64,000 bases of DNA from Natrinema sp. CBA1119 (GCF_002572525.1 NZ_PDBS01000001.1:930001-994000); one strand, 5' to 3'. Counted from the first letter of the stretch, positions 27,649-36,940 are shown. The notes: a model not told the origin generated them from the sequence alone. Numbers and translations are program-made.

Positions 27649-28132
27649 GCGTAGCGCCACGCAATCCGTTCTGATAAACTATGTGATATACCAGTTGCAG
27701 AAACCGCGACGCTGCACCGCACGGCGTGGATACTCGCTGCTCTCGGTGGGTCACGCTGCTCGAGAGATGAGGGGTCCTCGCTGCTCGCCTCGTCCGATTC
27801 GAATCCGTTCGCTGTCGAGTGTAGCCCTGATCTGAGCTCGAACAGTTCTATGTAGCGATTTCACGTCGCACCCCAATATCCGCGCGTTTTCTATCACGTC
27901 CGGCCTGACGAACAGATGAATCGAACTCACAGAAACGGTATATCGTCTCCCGAAGTTAACGTTCGGAAAGACTCGCGACGCTCGCGGGAACGGGGACAGC
28001 TCGGTTTCAGTCGAGTGCGAAAGCTACTCGAATGGAAATCGGATAGAATCGGGAGACCACCTCCCGGCAGTTGGACCACGCTCTGTGCGTTCCTGAACCC
28101 GTTTGTCGTCCGATCTAACGGAACGATCCACC
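27649..28132. other. Gene-free stretch left of the ATPase island
   Basis: 484 bp without a convincing gene. It contains several short GC hairpins with the sense GCTGCTCG and, at 27966-28077, a copy of the tRNA-Phe-derived repeat. Confidence 0.5.
27966..28077 (-). repeat. tRNA-Phe-derived repeat, left flank of ATPase
   Basis: Matches 29995-30125 in the same orientation with one internal deletion. It contains CGGGGACAGCTCGGTTTCAG, a piece of the tRNA-Phe anticodon arm, and GGAAATCGGATAGAATCGGG, and ends in CCACCTCCCGG, a piece of the tRNA-Phe acceptor/T-arm. The two copies bracket the ATPase gene as direct repeats. Confidence 0.7.
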
Positions 28133-29533
28133 TCACTCGGCGTCTGCACTCGGCACGATGTCGCAGGGCGTGAAGAGTGAAACGTCGTCACGGTTCGCAG
28201 CCGTCTGCTGCAAATCGTCGGAAAAGCCGGAGCGACAGAAACAACAGTAGTGCTCCTCGCGGTCGGTTCCGTTGGGGGGTGTCCACCGAACCCGTGACGC
28301 AGTCCGTTCGAGGTCAGCCAGATCCCCCTCGGTCATCTCTCTGCTGGTGTACTTGCACTCACCCGCCACGAGCGTTCCGTCACTTGCAAGCCCGACGACA
28401 TCGAGTTCGTGCTGCTGGTGCCACCAATAGCCGATCCCCTGATACGTGTTGGGAATCAGGGATGGAAGTGCGTTCTGGCAGACCTGCTCGAACATCGCCC
28501 CCATGTAGTCCGTAATAGTCGGCTCGATCAACTGCTCGTAGGCGTCCTCACCGAGCTGGGCGAGTTTTCCTTGCTGGCCGTAGACGTAGCGGAACCAGAA
28601 CCGGAACAGGGGCTCTTTCAGCCGGTAGCGACTCTTTCGGGTCGCGTTCGGGTCCGCGGTCACTGGAATGTCGCGTTCAACGAGTCGGAGCCGTCGGAGC
28701 TTCGAGAGATACGAACCAAGCGCGTTTGAGTCAGTGCCGGCGAAGTCAGCGATCTCGTTTGCTGCACGCTTGCCGGTCGCAATCGCCCGGAGGATCGTGT
28801 AGTACGTCTGCGGTTCACGAATCCCGAACTCCGTTCGCAACAGGAACTCGGGTTCGTTGTGGAGGACGCCGTGTTCCGAGAGAACGTGCGACTGGATGTT
28901 TTCGGCGAGCGAACGAGACGGAGTAAGTGCCTGGAGATAGTACGGTGTTCCCCCGAAGATACCCCAGGCCTGAATGACCGTATCTGGATCGTCGTCGGGA
29001 TAGAACTGCTGGGCATCCATCAAGTCGAGCGGTGGGAGGTCGATCGTCGCGGTCCGGCGGCCGTACAGCGGACTACCGCCGCTGAGGACTTTGTCTTCCA
29101 TGATACTGATCGACGAGCCGACCAGCACCAGCGTCATACTCGTCTCTTCGAGGTGCATATCCCAAACGCGCTGGATCTTCGAGGGAAGCGCGTCGTCCGA
29201 CTCGGCGAGATAGGGGAACTCGTCGAGGACGACCACCGCTTCCTCTCGACCCAGTGCCCGAAGTAAGGCTTCCCAGTCACGCTGTATGTCGTCCAAGATC
29301 GGAAACGTCTCGCTGGCAGTGTCGACGAAATTCGCAAGTTGTACGTCAGACGTCTCTTCCGCTGCCTGCCAGTAGACAGCATCCTGGCGGCCGCGGATCG
29401 CTTCACGGACGAGCGCACTCTTGCCGAGTCGTCGACGCCCGTAGATCACAACCAGTTCTGCGGTATCGTTCTCGAACCGCGATTTTAGCAGATCGAGTTC
29501 GTCGACGCGGTCGACGAAACGCGGAGGGGTCAT
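28133..29533 (-). CDS. Archaeal ATPase with DUF234 domain
   Basis: 466 residues. P-loop ATPase of the archaeal/MNS-STAND group: Walker A GRRRLGKS at 32-39, Walker B VVVLDEFPYL near 97-106, sensor VLVGSSISIME. A winged helix follows (EIADFAGTDSNALGSYLSKLRRL), then the C-terminal DUF234, a restriction-nuclease-like fold (YWWHQQHELDVVGLASDGTLVAGECKYT). Such genes are frequent in archaeal accessory DNA; roles in defence or stress are suspected, not proven. It lies between tRNA-Phe-derived direct repeats. Confidence 0.9.
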   Translation of the reverse strand: MTPPRFVDRVDELDLLKSRFENDTAELVVIYGRRRLGKSALVREAIRGRQDAVYWQAAEETSDVQLANFVDTASETFPILDDIQRDWEALLRALGREEAVVVLDEFPYLAESDDALPSKIQRVWDMHLEETSMTLVLVGSSISIMEDKVLSGGSPLYGRRTATIDLPPLDLMDAQQFYPDDDPDTVIQAWGIFGGTPYYLQALTPSRSLAENIQSHVLSEHGVLHNEPEFLLRTEFGIREPQTYYTILRAIATGKRAANEIADFAGTDSNALGSYLSKLRRLRLVERDIPVTADPNATRKSRYRLKEPLFRFWFRYVYGQQGKLAQLGEDAYEQLIEPTITDYMGAMFEQVCQNALPSLIPNTYQGIGYWWHQQHELDVVGLASDGTLVAGECKYTSREMTEGDLADLERTASRVRWTPPNGTDREEHYCCFCRSGFSDDLQQTAANRDDVSLFTPCDIVPSADAE

Positions 29534-29739
29534 ACCCCCTGTTCCGCTCCGACGGCGATAATGCTTCCGATTATCTAAATCGCAATTTTACTAATCTTGT
29601 TTTTACTATTTTCGCGCTTCGTCGGTCCCTTCCCGATCGACGCCGAGTCGATACTGTAGCCTGTTATCTCGGTGATAGACAGGTCTAAAATTGCGGAGAA
29701 GCGAGCAGTTGCTCGAAGGCACTTGCACAGAGAGTATCA

Positions 29740-30229
29740 TGCCACCTCCCGAATTTGAACCGAAACCAGACGCGCTCGTGGATCGAGAGAGGTACGCTCT
29801 CTCGTCATCAAGCGAAACCTTCGGTTTCGCGGACCTCGCGAATCGGAGATCCGCTCAGTCACGGAAGACGCCAAGCGTCTTCTGATCGACTTCGCTGTGC
29901 GGGACTGGTAGGGTTCACAATCTGCTCGGATAGATTGCTGCTGCTCGCGGAGTTGCTCGCAGCAGAAATGCCGCCTCCCGGATTGTGAACTTCCGAAAGA
30001 CTCGCTCCGCTCGTCTTTCGACTTCCCGCTCGCTACGCTCGCGGGAACGGGGACAGCTCGATCTTCAGTCGAGTGCGAATAGCACTCGAACGGAAATCGG
30101 ATAGAATCGGGATGCCGCCTCCCGGATTGTGAACTACGCCGGAGAACCTGCGCTTCGCGCAGAACCTCCGTCTAGTTCAAATCCGTTCGGATAGATTGCT
30201 GCTGCTCGCGGAGTTGCTCGCAGCAGAAA
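29740..30229 (-). repeat. Array of tRNA-Phe 3'-end copies and hairpins
   Basis: Downstream of tRNA-Phe (minus strand) three further copies of its T-arm plus 3' acceptor end occur at 30113-30134, 29969-29990 and 29740-29762 (last one with two mismatches). The 44 bp after the tRNA (TTTCTGCTGCGAGCAACTCC and on) recurs after the copy at 29969. An inverted T-arm copy TAGTTCAAATCC is at 30173-30184, and hairpins such as CTGCGCGAAGCGCAG lie in between. The remaining sequence 29534-29739 has no recognised gene. Confidence 0.8.
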
Positions 30230-30303
30230 TGCCGCCTCCCGGATTTGAACCGGGGACAGCTCGATCTTCAGTCGAGTGCTCTCCCAGTCTGAGCTAAGGC
30301 GGC
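30230..30303 (-). tRNA. tRNA-Phe (GAA)
   Basis: Acceptor GCCGCCT/AGGCGGC, D-arm GCTC/GAGC, anticodon stem CTCGA/TCGAG with loop CTGAAGA, T-arm CCCGGTTCAAATCCGGG, discriminator A. CCA not encoded. It is the intact member of the repeat array to its left. Confidence 0.96.
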
Positions 30304-30524
30304 CTACCTCACTCTCCGGTCAAGGTATAAAAAAGGATTTCGAATCGGGATCGGCGTTCCGCCTCGCTTACAGGAGACGGCAGCGTGGTCCGGCGACTCG
30401 AGTAAGTCACCGAAAAACGAGTAACGGAGACAATACGGGCACATCTATGCGTGATTACCCGCCGTCTGTTGGAATATCGGATATTCAAGACACCCTTTTG
30501 CCCATCGGTGGGTAATATCTTGTT

Positions 30525-30971
30525 ATGGAAGCCCTTACCTCGAGCCAAGCGGAACGGGAGCTCTCCGCGGACACCATCCTCGAGCTGCTGGCAAACCGTC
30601 GGCGGCGATACCTGCTGTACGCACTACGGGGTCGAGAAGATCCGATCGAACTCTCGACGCTGGCCGAGACGGTGGCGGGGTGGGAACACGACGTCCCGCC
30701 GGACGAGGTCGCGAAAAACGAGTACAAGAGCGTCTACGTCTCGTCGGTCCAGTGCCACGTCCCGAAACTCGACGATGCGGGCGTCGTCGATCACGACGAG
30801 GACAACCACACTGTCGTCCTCGCGGACAACTTCGATCAACTCGAGCCCTACCTCCGGATCGTCGTCAAGGACGAACCGGAGAACTCGACGCTCCACGCCG
30901 CGCTTCAGACCGAGTCGGGCGACGGCCTGCTCGGACAGATCCGGGAGAACGTCGCCCGCCTCAAACAGTAA
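30525..30971 (+). CDS. DUF7344-type HTH protein
   Basis: 148 residues. ELSADTILELLANRRRRYLLYALRG at the start, then ELSTLAETVAGWEHDV and YVSSVQCHVPKLDDAGVVDHDED form a winged helix of the haloarchaeal DUF7344 group, found in transcription regulators. The tail is acidic. It is flanked by tRNA-Phe and tRNA-Val and stands alone. Confidence 0.82.
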   Translation: MEALTSSQAERELSADTILELLANRRRRYLLYALRGREDPIELSTLAETVAGWEHDVPPDEVAKNEYKSVYVSSVQCHVPKLDDAGVVDHDEDNHTVVLADNFDQLEPYLRIVVKDEPENSTLHAALQTESGDGLLGQIRENVARLKQ

Positions 30972-31217
30972 CGATCACGGCGCGTGTCGTGCCGTTCGAT
31001 CCGTCGTTCTGTCGACCGGCTTGAGGCTTTTCGTTTGTGTTCGGAGACCCAGGATCGCTCACCGCTTTTCTGTTCGTCTCTGCCGGTGCTCGGTCTGGTT
31101 CTCAGGGCTCGAGTCGCTATCCGAAACGAGGTCCGCCACTCACCAGTTGTTCGCGAGAGAATCGGCGACTCGAGCACCATACACCTGCTGCGAACAAACT
31201 GCGAGCACCAGAAGTAG

Positions 31218-31333
31218 TGGGCTCGGGCGGGTTCGAACCAAAGCAAGACGGTCGCTCACTTCGTTCGCGCTGCGACTTGCAGGGTTCGAACCGCCCTCGT
31301 ATACATTTCTGTAACTCACTGTCGTTCCAGAAA
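31218..31333 (-). repeat. tRNA-Val 3'-end copy with palindrome
   Basis: 31218-31240 repeats exactly the 23-nt 3' end of tRNA-Val (31334-31356). Between them, 31283-31297 (GGGTTCGAACCGCCC) is an inverted copy of the same T-arm, so 31218-31297 can fold as a long hairpin. The 3' flank of the tRNA begins TTTCTG as after tRNA-Phe. Confidence 0.8.
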
Positions 31334-31407
31334 TGGGCTCGGGCGGGTTCGAACCACCGATCTCGGCCTTGTAAAGGCCGCGTCATAACCAGCTAGACTA
31401 CGAGCCC
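31334..31407 (-). tRNA. tRNA-Val (TAC)
   Basis: Acceptor GGGCTCG/CGAGCCC, anticodon stem CGGCC/GGCCG with loop TTTACAA giving TAC, T-arm GGTGGTTCGAACCCGCC, discriminator A, no encoded CCA. Confidence 0.95.
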
Positions 31408-31469
31408 GTATCCGGGACGAGTCGCCCCGTCCGAATAACCTTTACTCTCTCGCGTTGCGGATATCATAC

Positions 31470-32198
31470 ATGACTCTCGAGCGCGTATGGAAAGGTCTTC
31501 TCGTCCTCGCCGTCGTCGCAGCTGCTGGTATCGTCCTCGTACAAGCTGGCCTCGTCTCCGTCCCCTGGGGCCCCGACGAGGGCGAGGTTCGGATCCTCGA
31601 CGACGGATCCGACGACGACCCGAGCGCTGACGCGGATCCCGAATCGGGTAACGGAACTGCCGCCGACGGTGAAGAGACGAACGGGAGCGATGGATCGACG
31701 AATGACAGCGATGGCGACGCTGATCGCGAGCCCAAGGCCGTCGTTGATGTTGAAGTCGCAGACGATTCAAACGAACGCTACACCGGATTGAGCGATCACG
31801 AGTCCCTCGAGCCGGGTAACGGAATGTTGTTCATCCATAATCAGGAGCAAGAGCTGACCTACGTGATGCGTGAGATGGACTTCGACATCGACATCATCTT
31901 CATCAACGCCGATCGCGAGATTACGACGATTCACCACGCTCGCGCGCCCGGACCCGACGAGGACGGCAACGATCTGGAGTACTCCGGGCGCGGAAAGTGG
32001 GTCCTCGAGGTGCCCCGCGGCTACGCGAACGAGACGGGTATCGAAGTCGGCGATGAAGTCGAAATCGACCTCGAGTCGAACCAGACGACCATTACCAGTG
32101 CCGGATCCGGTTCACTCGAGCGCGTCGCCGCGACTGTCGATCGCGAGCCGACCATGCCGACAGCGGTCGACGCCCACCGTATTTCTGCTCGTCGGTAA
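31470..32198 (+). CDS. Exported or membrane-anchored DUF192 protein
   Basis: 242 residues. An N-terminal hydrophobic helix (VWKGLLVLAVVAAAGIVLVQ) acts as anchor or signal, followed by an acidic disordered linker (residues about 35-90). The DUF192 domain (RYTGLSDHESLEPGNGMLF ... VMREMDFDIDIIFIN ... WVLEVPRGYANETGIEVGDEV) comes next. DUF192 is a small beta-barrel of unknown function. A 27-residue basic tail follows the domain; it may be real or an extension. It is 33 bp before the ABC gene on the same strand. Confidence 0.88.
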   Translation: MTLERVWKGLLVLAVVAAAGIVLVQAGLVSVPWGPDEGEVRILDDGSDDDPSADADPESGNGTAADGEETNGSDGSTNDSDGDADREPKAVVDVEVADDSNERYTGLSDHESLEPGNGMLFIHNQEQELTYVMREMDFDIDIIFINADREITTIHHARAPGPDEDGNDLEYSGRGKWVLEVPRGYANETGIEVGDEVEIDLESNQTTITSAGSGSLERVAATVDREPTMPTAVDAHRISARR

Positions 32199-32231
32199 TT
32201 CTTATTGCCGGCGGCCCCCGAGCCCCGGTGA

Positions 32232-34232
32232 ATGAGTAACGCCGACTGGGACGATGACGATCCCTTCGAGGAACAGCGGGCGGAGATCGAGAATCCGATG
32301 AAGCGGCTGTTCCTCGAATACGGGTCGAACTACACGGGCGCCGCCGTCATCGGCGTTATCGCGAGCTTCTTCGCTCGGATCCTGGACCTGCTCCCGGCGC
32401 TCATGCTAGGGGTCGCGATCGACGCCGTAATCCGCCGGGAGATTCCGTACGCAGAGGCGTTCCCGGTCGGCGGTTGGATCGTGGCACCCTACGTCCCCGA
32501 CGGACGGCTGGCGCAGTTCTGGCTGACGATCGGGATCATCGCGGGTGCCTTCCTCTGTTCGGCCGTGTTCCACTGGACCCGAAACTGGGGATTCAACACC
32601 TTCGCCCAGAACGTCCAGCACGATATCCGGACCGACACCTACGACGAGATGCAACGCCTGGACATGGGCTTTTTTGCCGACAAGCAGACCGGCGAGATGA
32701 TGTCAATCCTCTCGAACGACGTCAATCGCCTCGAGAAATTCCTGAACGACGGGATGAACTCCCTCTTTCGGCTACTCGTGATGGTGCTCGGCATCGGGGG
32801 CCTGCTGTTCGCGATCAACAGGCAACTGGCCCTGATCGCGCTCCTCCCAGTGCCGCTGATCGCCCTCTTCACCTATCTGTTCATCCAGACGATCCAGCCC
32901 AAGTACGCCGAGGTCCGCTCGACCGTCGGCAAGGTCAACTCCCGACTCGAGAACAACCTCGGGGGCATTCAGGTCATCAAGTCCAGTACGACCGAAGAGT
33001 ACGAATCCGAGCGGGTCGAAGACGTCTCTCGAGACTACTTCGACGCCAACTGGGGAGCGATTCGGACCCGGATCAAGTTCTTCCCCGGTCTGCGCGTGCT
33101 CGCGGGAATCGGCTTCGTTATTACCTTCCTCGTTGGCGGTCTCTGGGTCATCTCGGGCCCGCCCGGACCGTTCTCGGGCGAACTCAGTACCGGGATGTTC
33201 GTCGTCTTCATCCTCTACACCCAGCGCTTCATCTGGCCGATGGCGCAGTTCGGGCAGATCATCAACATGTACCAGCGCGCTCGCGCCTCGAGCGAGCGCA
33301 TCTTCGGGCTGATGGACGAACCGAACCGGGTCGGCGAGGAACCGAACGCGCCCGACCTCGAGGTGACCGAGGGCCGCGTCGAGTACGACGACGTCTCGTT
33401 TAGCTACGGCAATCGCGAGGCGGAACGGACCATGGGCGAGGCGACTGAAGAGCACCCGGACTCGGGAGACGCGGAGACGATCCTCGAGAATATCGACTTC
33501 ACCGTCGAGGGCGGCGAGACGCTCGCGCTGGTCGGTCCCACGGGAGCCGGCAAATCGACGGTGCTCAAACTCCTCTTGCGGATGTACGACGTCGACGAGG
33601 GAGCGATCCGTATCGACGGACAGAACGTCGAAGACGTCACGCTCCGCAGCCTCCGCGAGTCGCTGGGATACGTCAGTCAGGACACCTTCCTCTTCTACGG
33701 CAGCGTCGAGGAGAACATCACGTACGGCACGTTCGACGCGTCCCGCGAGGAGGTGATCGAAGCCGCGGAGATGGCCGAGGCCCACGAGTTCATCGAAAAT
33801 CTGCCCGAGGGGTACGACACCGAGGTCGGCGAGCGCGGAGTCAAACTCTCCGGCGGCCAGCGCCAGCGGCTCTCGATCGCCCGCGCGATCCTCAAAGATC
33901 CCGACATCCTCGTGCTGGACGAGGCGACCAGCGATGTCGACACCGAGACGGAGATGCTCATCCAGCGCTCGATCGACGAACTCGCGGCGGATCGGACCAC
34001 CTTCGCCATCGCCCACCGCCTCTCGACGATCAAGGATGCCGATCAGATCCTCGTCCTCGAGGGCGGCGAGATCGTCGAGCGGGGGACACACGACGAACTG
34101 CTCGCGAACGGCGGACTCTACTCGCACCTCTGGGGCGTTCAGGCTGGCGAAATCGACGAACTACCCGAGGAGTTCATCGAGCGTGCCCAGCGCCGGCAGG
34201 CGCGGACGGAAGTAGAGCAAACGGACGATTGA
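32232..34232 (+). CDS. ABC transporter, fused permease/ATPase (exporter type)
   Basis: 666 residues. Six transmembrane helices span about residues 35-335 and carry the exporter coupling region MQRLDMGFFADKQTGEMMS. The nucleotide-binding domain has Walker A VGPTGAGKST, signature LSGGQRQRLSIARAIL, Walker B ILVLDEATS and the H-loop AIAHRLSTIKDAD. It should work as a homodimer exporting lipids, peptides or drugs. The substrate is unknown. A 30-residue acidic linker splits the ATPase domain's first strands (GNREAERTMGEATEE). Confidence 0.94.
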   Translation: MSNADWDDDDPFEEQRAEIENPMKRLFLEYGSNYTGAAVIGVIASFFARILDLLPALMLGVAIDAVIRREIPYAEAFPVGGWIVAPYVPDGRLAQFWLTIGIIAGAFLCSAVFHWTRNWGFNTFAQNVQHDIRTDTYDEMQRLDMGFFADKQTGEMMSILSNDVNRLEKFLNDGMNSLFRLLVMVLGIGGLLFAINRQLALIALLPVPLIALFTYLFIQTIQPKYAEVRSTVGKVNSRLENNLGGIQVIKSSTTEEYESERVEDVSRDYFDANWGAIRTRIKFFPGLRVLAGIGFVITFLVGGLWVISGPPGPFSGELSTGMFVVFILYTQRFIWPMAQFGQIINMYQRARASSERIFGLMDEPNRVGEEPNAPDLEVTEGRVEYDDVSFSYGNREAERTMGEATEEHPDSGDAETILENIDFTVEGGETLALVGPTGAGKSTVLKLLLRMYDVDEGAIRIDGQNVEDVTLRSLRESLGYVSQDTFLFYGSVEENITYGTFDASREEVIEAAEMAEAHEFIENLPEGYDTEVGERGVKLSGGQRQRLSIARAILKDPDILVLDEATSDVDTETEMLIQRSIDELAADRTTFAIAHRLSTIKDADQILVLEGGEIVERGTHDELLANGGLYSHLWGVQAGEIDELPEEFIERAQRRQARTEVEQTDD

Positions 34233-34346
34233 ACGCGAGCGTCGCGGATCTGGCGACGCGACTGTCGAGTTGCGCTGTTCGCACACGGCCCTGTACAGGG
34301 CCCATATAGGATAAAAGTTATTTTATATCGATTTGAAATATGCGGC

Positions 34347-34952
34347 ATGAGTCCACGCACGCCGCTCCTGAAACCGGGGGACTATTTCTCGGATCGCGAA
34401 GATGTACGTCTGCCTAGCCTCGCCGTGTTCACACTGTTCGTCGTTGCGAGCGTCGTGATGACGGTCGTGATGGTCCAGTTGCTGTTCGACCAGATAACGG
34501 GCGTTTCGAAGGGAACTCGGTGGGGAGTGCTCTTCCTCGCGATCCCTGGACTGGTGGTCGGTCTCGTCATCGGCTGGTTCGTCGTCGCTGCGATTATGCA
34601 TTTTCTGGGCGGGAAGGCGTCGAACACGGGGACGTTCGCCGACGCCCTCGCCGTCGCCGGCTGGGCGTACGCGCCGAACCTCCTCGCTATTCCGTTCCGG
34701 GTATTTCAATTTCGGTCGAAAGTCGAATCCAGAACGATCACCGCGACAGATCCGGAGCAGCTCGAGGCCCAACTCGAGGCAATGCAATGGGGGTCCGGAC
34801 AAGTAGAAGTTCTCATCTATCTGGTCGTGATCGGTTGGAGTGTCTACATCCTCGCACACGGCATTTCGAAGACCCACAACGCCTCCTACGGGAGTGCAAT
34901 AAGTGCCGCCGTACTCGTCGGTATCGGCTCGTTTCTGCTCGGACTGCTGTAA
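34347..34952 (+). CDS. Yip1-family membrane protein
   Basis: 201 residues with five hydrophobic helices. The FADALAVAGWAYAPNLLAIPFRV segment is the hallmark of the Yip1/YIF1 domain family. Function in haloarchaea is unknown. A TATA-like AAAAGTTATTTTATATCG lies just upstream (about 34313-34330). Confidence 0.82.
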   Translation: MSPRTPLLKPGDYFSDREDVRLPSLAVFTLFVVASVVMTVVMVQLLFDQITGVSKGTRWGVLFLAIPGLVVGLVIGWFVVAAIMHFLGGKASNTGTFADALAVAGWAYAPNLLAIPFRVFQFRSKVESRTITATDPEQLEAQLEAMQWGSGQVEVLIYLVVIGWSVYILAHGISKTHNASYGSAISAAVLVGIGSFLLGLL

Positions 34953-34999
34953 GCAGGTCGGTATCTCAGACTGCGGTTCAGCCTGGCCAACGACGCCGA

Positions 35000-35344
35000 T
35001 CAGAACGACTCCTGTCCTTCCTGTCCCTCTTGATCCGGTCCCCCCTCGTCCTGCCTGTCCTCGCCCATCGCGGGCGGCGTCCGGTCGCTGTAATTCTTCC
35101 GACCGATCGCCTCGTCGCTGACCATGTTCATGATCGCCTGTTCGACCTCACCGTAATCCCTGTACTCGTCCTCGTTCAGCGGCCCGATGAGTTCCTCGAG
35201 CGTCGTCGTGTTCCCGCTCATCTCGACGGTCTCGTCGCCGTGTTCCTCGAGGAGTTCGTCGTGACCGATCGGGTACTCCTGGTTCTCGAGTTCGTTCTGG
35301 AGGTCACCGAGCTCGACGCCGAGTTCGCGGCTGTCTTCGGGCAT
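35000..35344 (-). CDS. DUF5789-type acidic protein
   Basis: 114 residues from ATG 35344 (MPEDSRELGVELGDL). A conserved short core, LENQEYPIGHDELLEEHGDETVEM ... TLEELIGPL ... YGEVEQAIMNMVSDEAIGRKNYSDR, matches the haloarchaeal DUF5789 pattern. The C terminus is Gln/Gly/Glu-rich. Function unknown. Convergent with the Yip1-family gene. Confidence 0.78.
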   Translation of the reverse strand: MPEDSRELGVELGDLQNELENQEYPIGHDELLEEHGDETVEMSGNTTTLEELIGPLNEDEYRDYGEVEQAIMNMVSDEAIGRKNYSDRTPPAMGEDRQDEGGPDQEGQEGQESF

Positions 35345-35512
35345 AGTCGGCACTTAGTCACGGCGCAGAAACGGATTTGCCCTGCGTGCGCCACGGGTGG
35401 GACAGGCAAGGCGGGCAGGGCGGAGCATCCGCCGCTGTCGGTCCACCGGAACCGGATCCACTGCAGCCACCAAGCGCACGACAACTACGAGAGGTTCATC
35501 ACCGGGAGTTTC

Positions 35513-36277
35513 ATGGCCACGCAGTCGGAGTTCCTTTCCATGGACCTCTCTACCGCGACGTGGACGGATGTCCGCGATCTCGAGACGGACCTCGCGGTCG
35601 TCCCCGTCGGCAGCACGGAACAACACGGCCCCCACGCCCCCCTCGGGACGGACGTGATGACCGCCGAGGCGGTTGCCGACGCCGGGCTCGAGCGGGTCGA
35701 CCAGGATGTCGTCCGCGCGCCAGCGATTCCGGTCGGGATCGCCGAGGAGCACCGCCAGTTCCCCGGGACGATGTGGGTCTCCGAAGACACGTTCCGGAAC
35801 TACGTCGGCGAGGCCGTCGAAAGTCTGGCCCGTCACGGCTTCGATCGCATCGTCATTGTCAACGGCCACGGCGGGAACGTCGACGCCCTCCGGGAGGTCG
35901 GCGGCCGACTCACCCGCGACGGCGACGCCTACGTCGTTCCCTTCACCTGGTTCGAGGGCGTCGGCGAACACACCGCCGACATGGGCCACGGCGGCCCCCT
36001 CGAGACGGGACTCCTGCGACACCTCGAGCCGGACCGCATTCGAGAGGAGCGGATCGACGAGGCCCGGGCCGGCGCGGCCGACGGCTGGGGCGACTGGACG
36101 AGTGACGTCAACCTGGCCTACGACGCGGCGGAGTTTACGGAAAACGGAGTCGTCGGCGATCCGGACGAAGGCGACGCCCAGCGAGGCGAAGCACTGCTCG
36201 AGTTAGCTGCCGACGCGCTGGCTCGGCTGCTCGAGGCGGTCGACGAGCGTGACGTTTCGCGGCCCGAGCGACGATAG
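35513..36277 (+). CDS. Creatininase-family amidohydrolase
   Basis: 254 residues starting MATQSEFLSMDLSTATW. The metal-binding run GSTEQHGPHAPLGTD (Glu36, His38, Asp47) and NGHGGN (near 122-127) are the creatininase family signature. In archaea a member (ArfB) deformylates an intermediate of riboflavin and F420 synthesis; other members act on creatinine or peptides. ArfB is a reasonable guess but not proven here. Confidence 0.85.
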   Translation: MATQSEFLSMDLSTATWTDVRDLETDLAVVPVGSTEQHGPHAPLGTDVMTAEAVADAGLERVDQDVVRAPAIPVGIAEEHRQFPGTMWVSEDTFRNYVGEAVESLARHGFDRIVIVNGHGGNVDALREVGGRLTRDGDAYVVPFTWFEGVGEHTADMGHGGPLETGLLRHLEPDRIREERIDEARAGAADGWGDWTSDVNLAYDAAEFTENGVVGDPDEGDAQRGEALLELAADALARLLEAVDERDVSRPERR

Positions 36278-36309
36278 GGATTCAGACAGTTCGATCGGTG
36301 GTGGATCGA

Positions 36310-36762
36310 TTACTCTTCGTCTTCGTTTTCGTCCTCGTCCGCGGCCTCCGATTCATCGTCGACGTCCGCGGGACCGGCGTCCTGCAGCGTCCCGCGCAGT
36401 GCCGGAATCGTCGACGTGAGTTCGCCGACCTGTTCGCCGGCCTCGGAAATGTCCGTGATGGCCTCCTCGAGGGCTTCGATCTCTTCCTCGAGGTCGTCCG
36501 CGTCGTCGAACGCGTCGGCGCGCTGGCCCATCGTGAACCACTTCTTCGCATCGCGGAGGCTGTCCTCGGCGTCGCCGGCGTCGAGCGCCGAATTGAGGCC
36601 GTTGAGGACGCCCAGCACGTTGTCGGCATCTGTCTCCCAGATGTCGTCGGCGGCGGGCAGCGCCGCCCAGGCCTCTTCGAGCGATGCTTCGACATCCTCG
36701 CGCATCTCGTTGGCCGCTTCCCCGAACAGTTCCTCGTCGTCGCCGAGCGTGGCTTGGCTCAT
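36310..36762 (-). CDS. DUF5790-type acidic helical protein
   Basis: 150 residues starting MSQATLGDDEELFGEAANEMREDVE. Almost wholly helical with a long heptad-like acidic segment (DDADDLEEEIEALEEAITDI) and an Asp/Glu-rich tail. Matches a conserved haloarchaeal family of unknown function. Convergent with the creatininase-family gene. Confidence 0.78.
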   Translation of the reverse strand: MSQATLGDDEELFGEAANEMREDVEASLEEAWAALPAADDIWETDADNVLGVLNGLNSALDAGDAEDSLRDAKKWFTMGQRADAFDDADDLEEEIEALEEAITDISEAGEQVGELTSTIPALRGTLQDAGPADVDDESEAADEDENEDEE

Positions 36763-36940
36763 GTCATCGTCTTTGCGACCACCGGGGTTAAAAGATAGCC
36801 CGAAAGTGAAAGTGAAATCGGTCGGGAGCGCATCGATATCCGTCGAACGGCGGCGAGATTTCGAAAGGAACGTCATCGAACTTCGATCGGGGTGGAAATG
36901 TCAATTTGGTAGGTGTATGTCTCACTCCAGACCAGCCAAC

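Noticed and set aside
25918-27654. 578-residue plus-strand frame
   Set aside because: Runs antisense through the aldo/keto reductase and the next hypothetical gene; no recognisable domain.
32772-34127. 451-residue minus-strand frame
   Set aside because: Antisense shadow of the ABC transporter.
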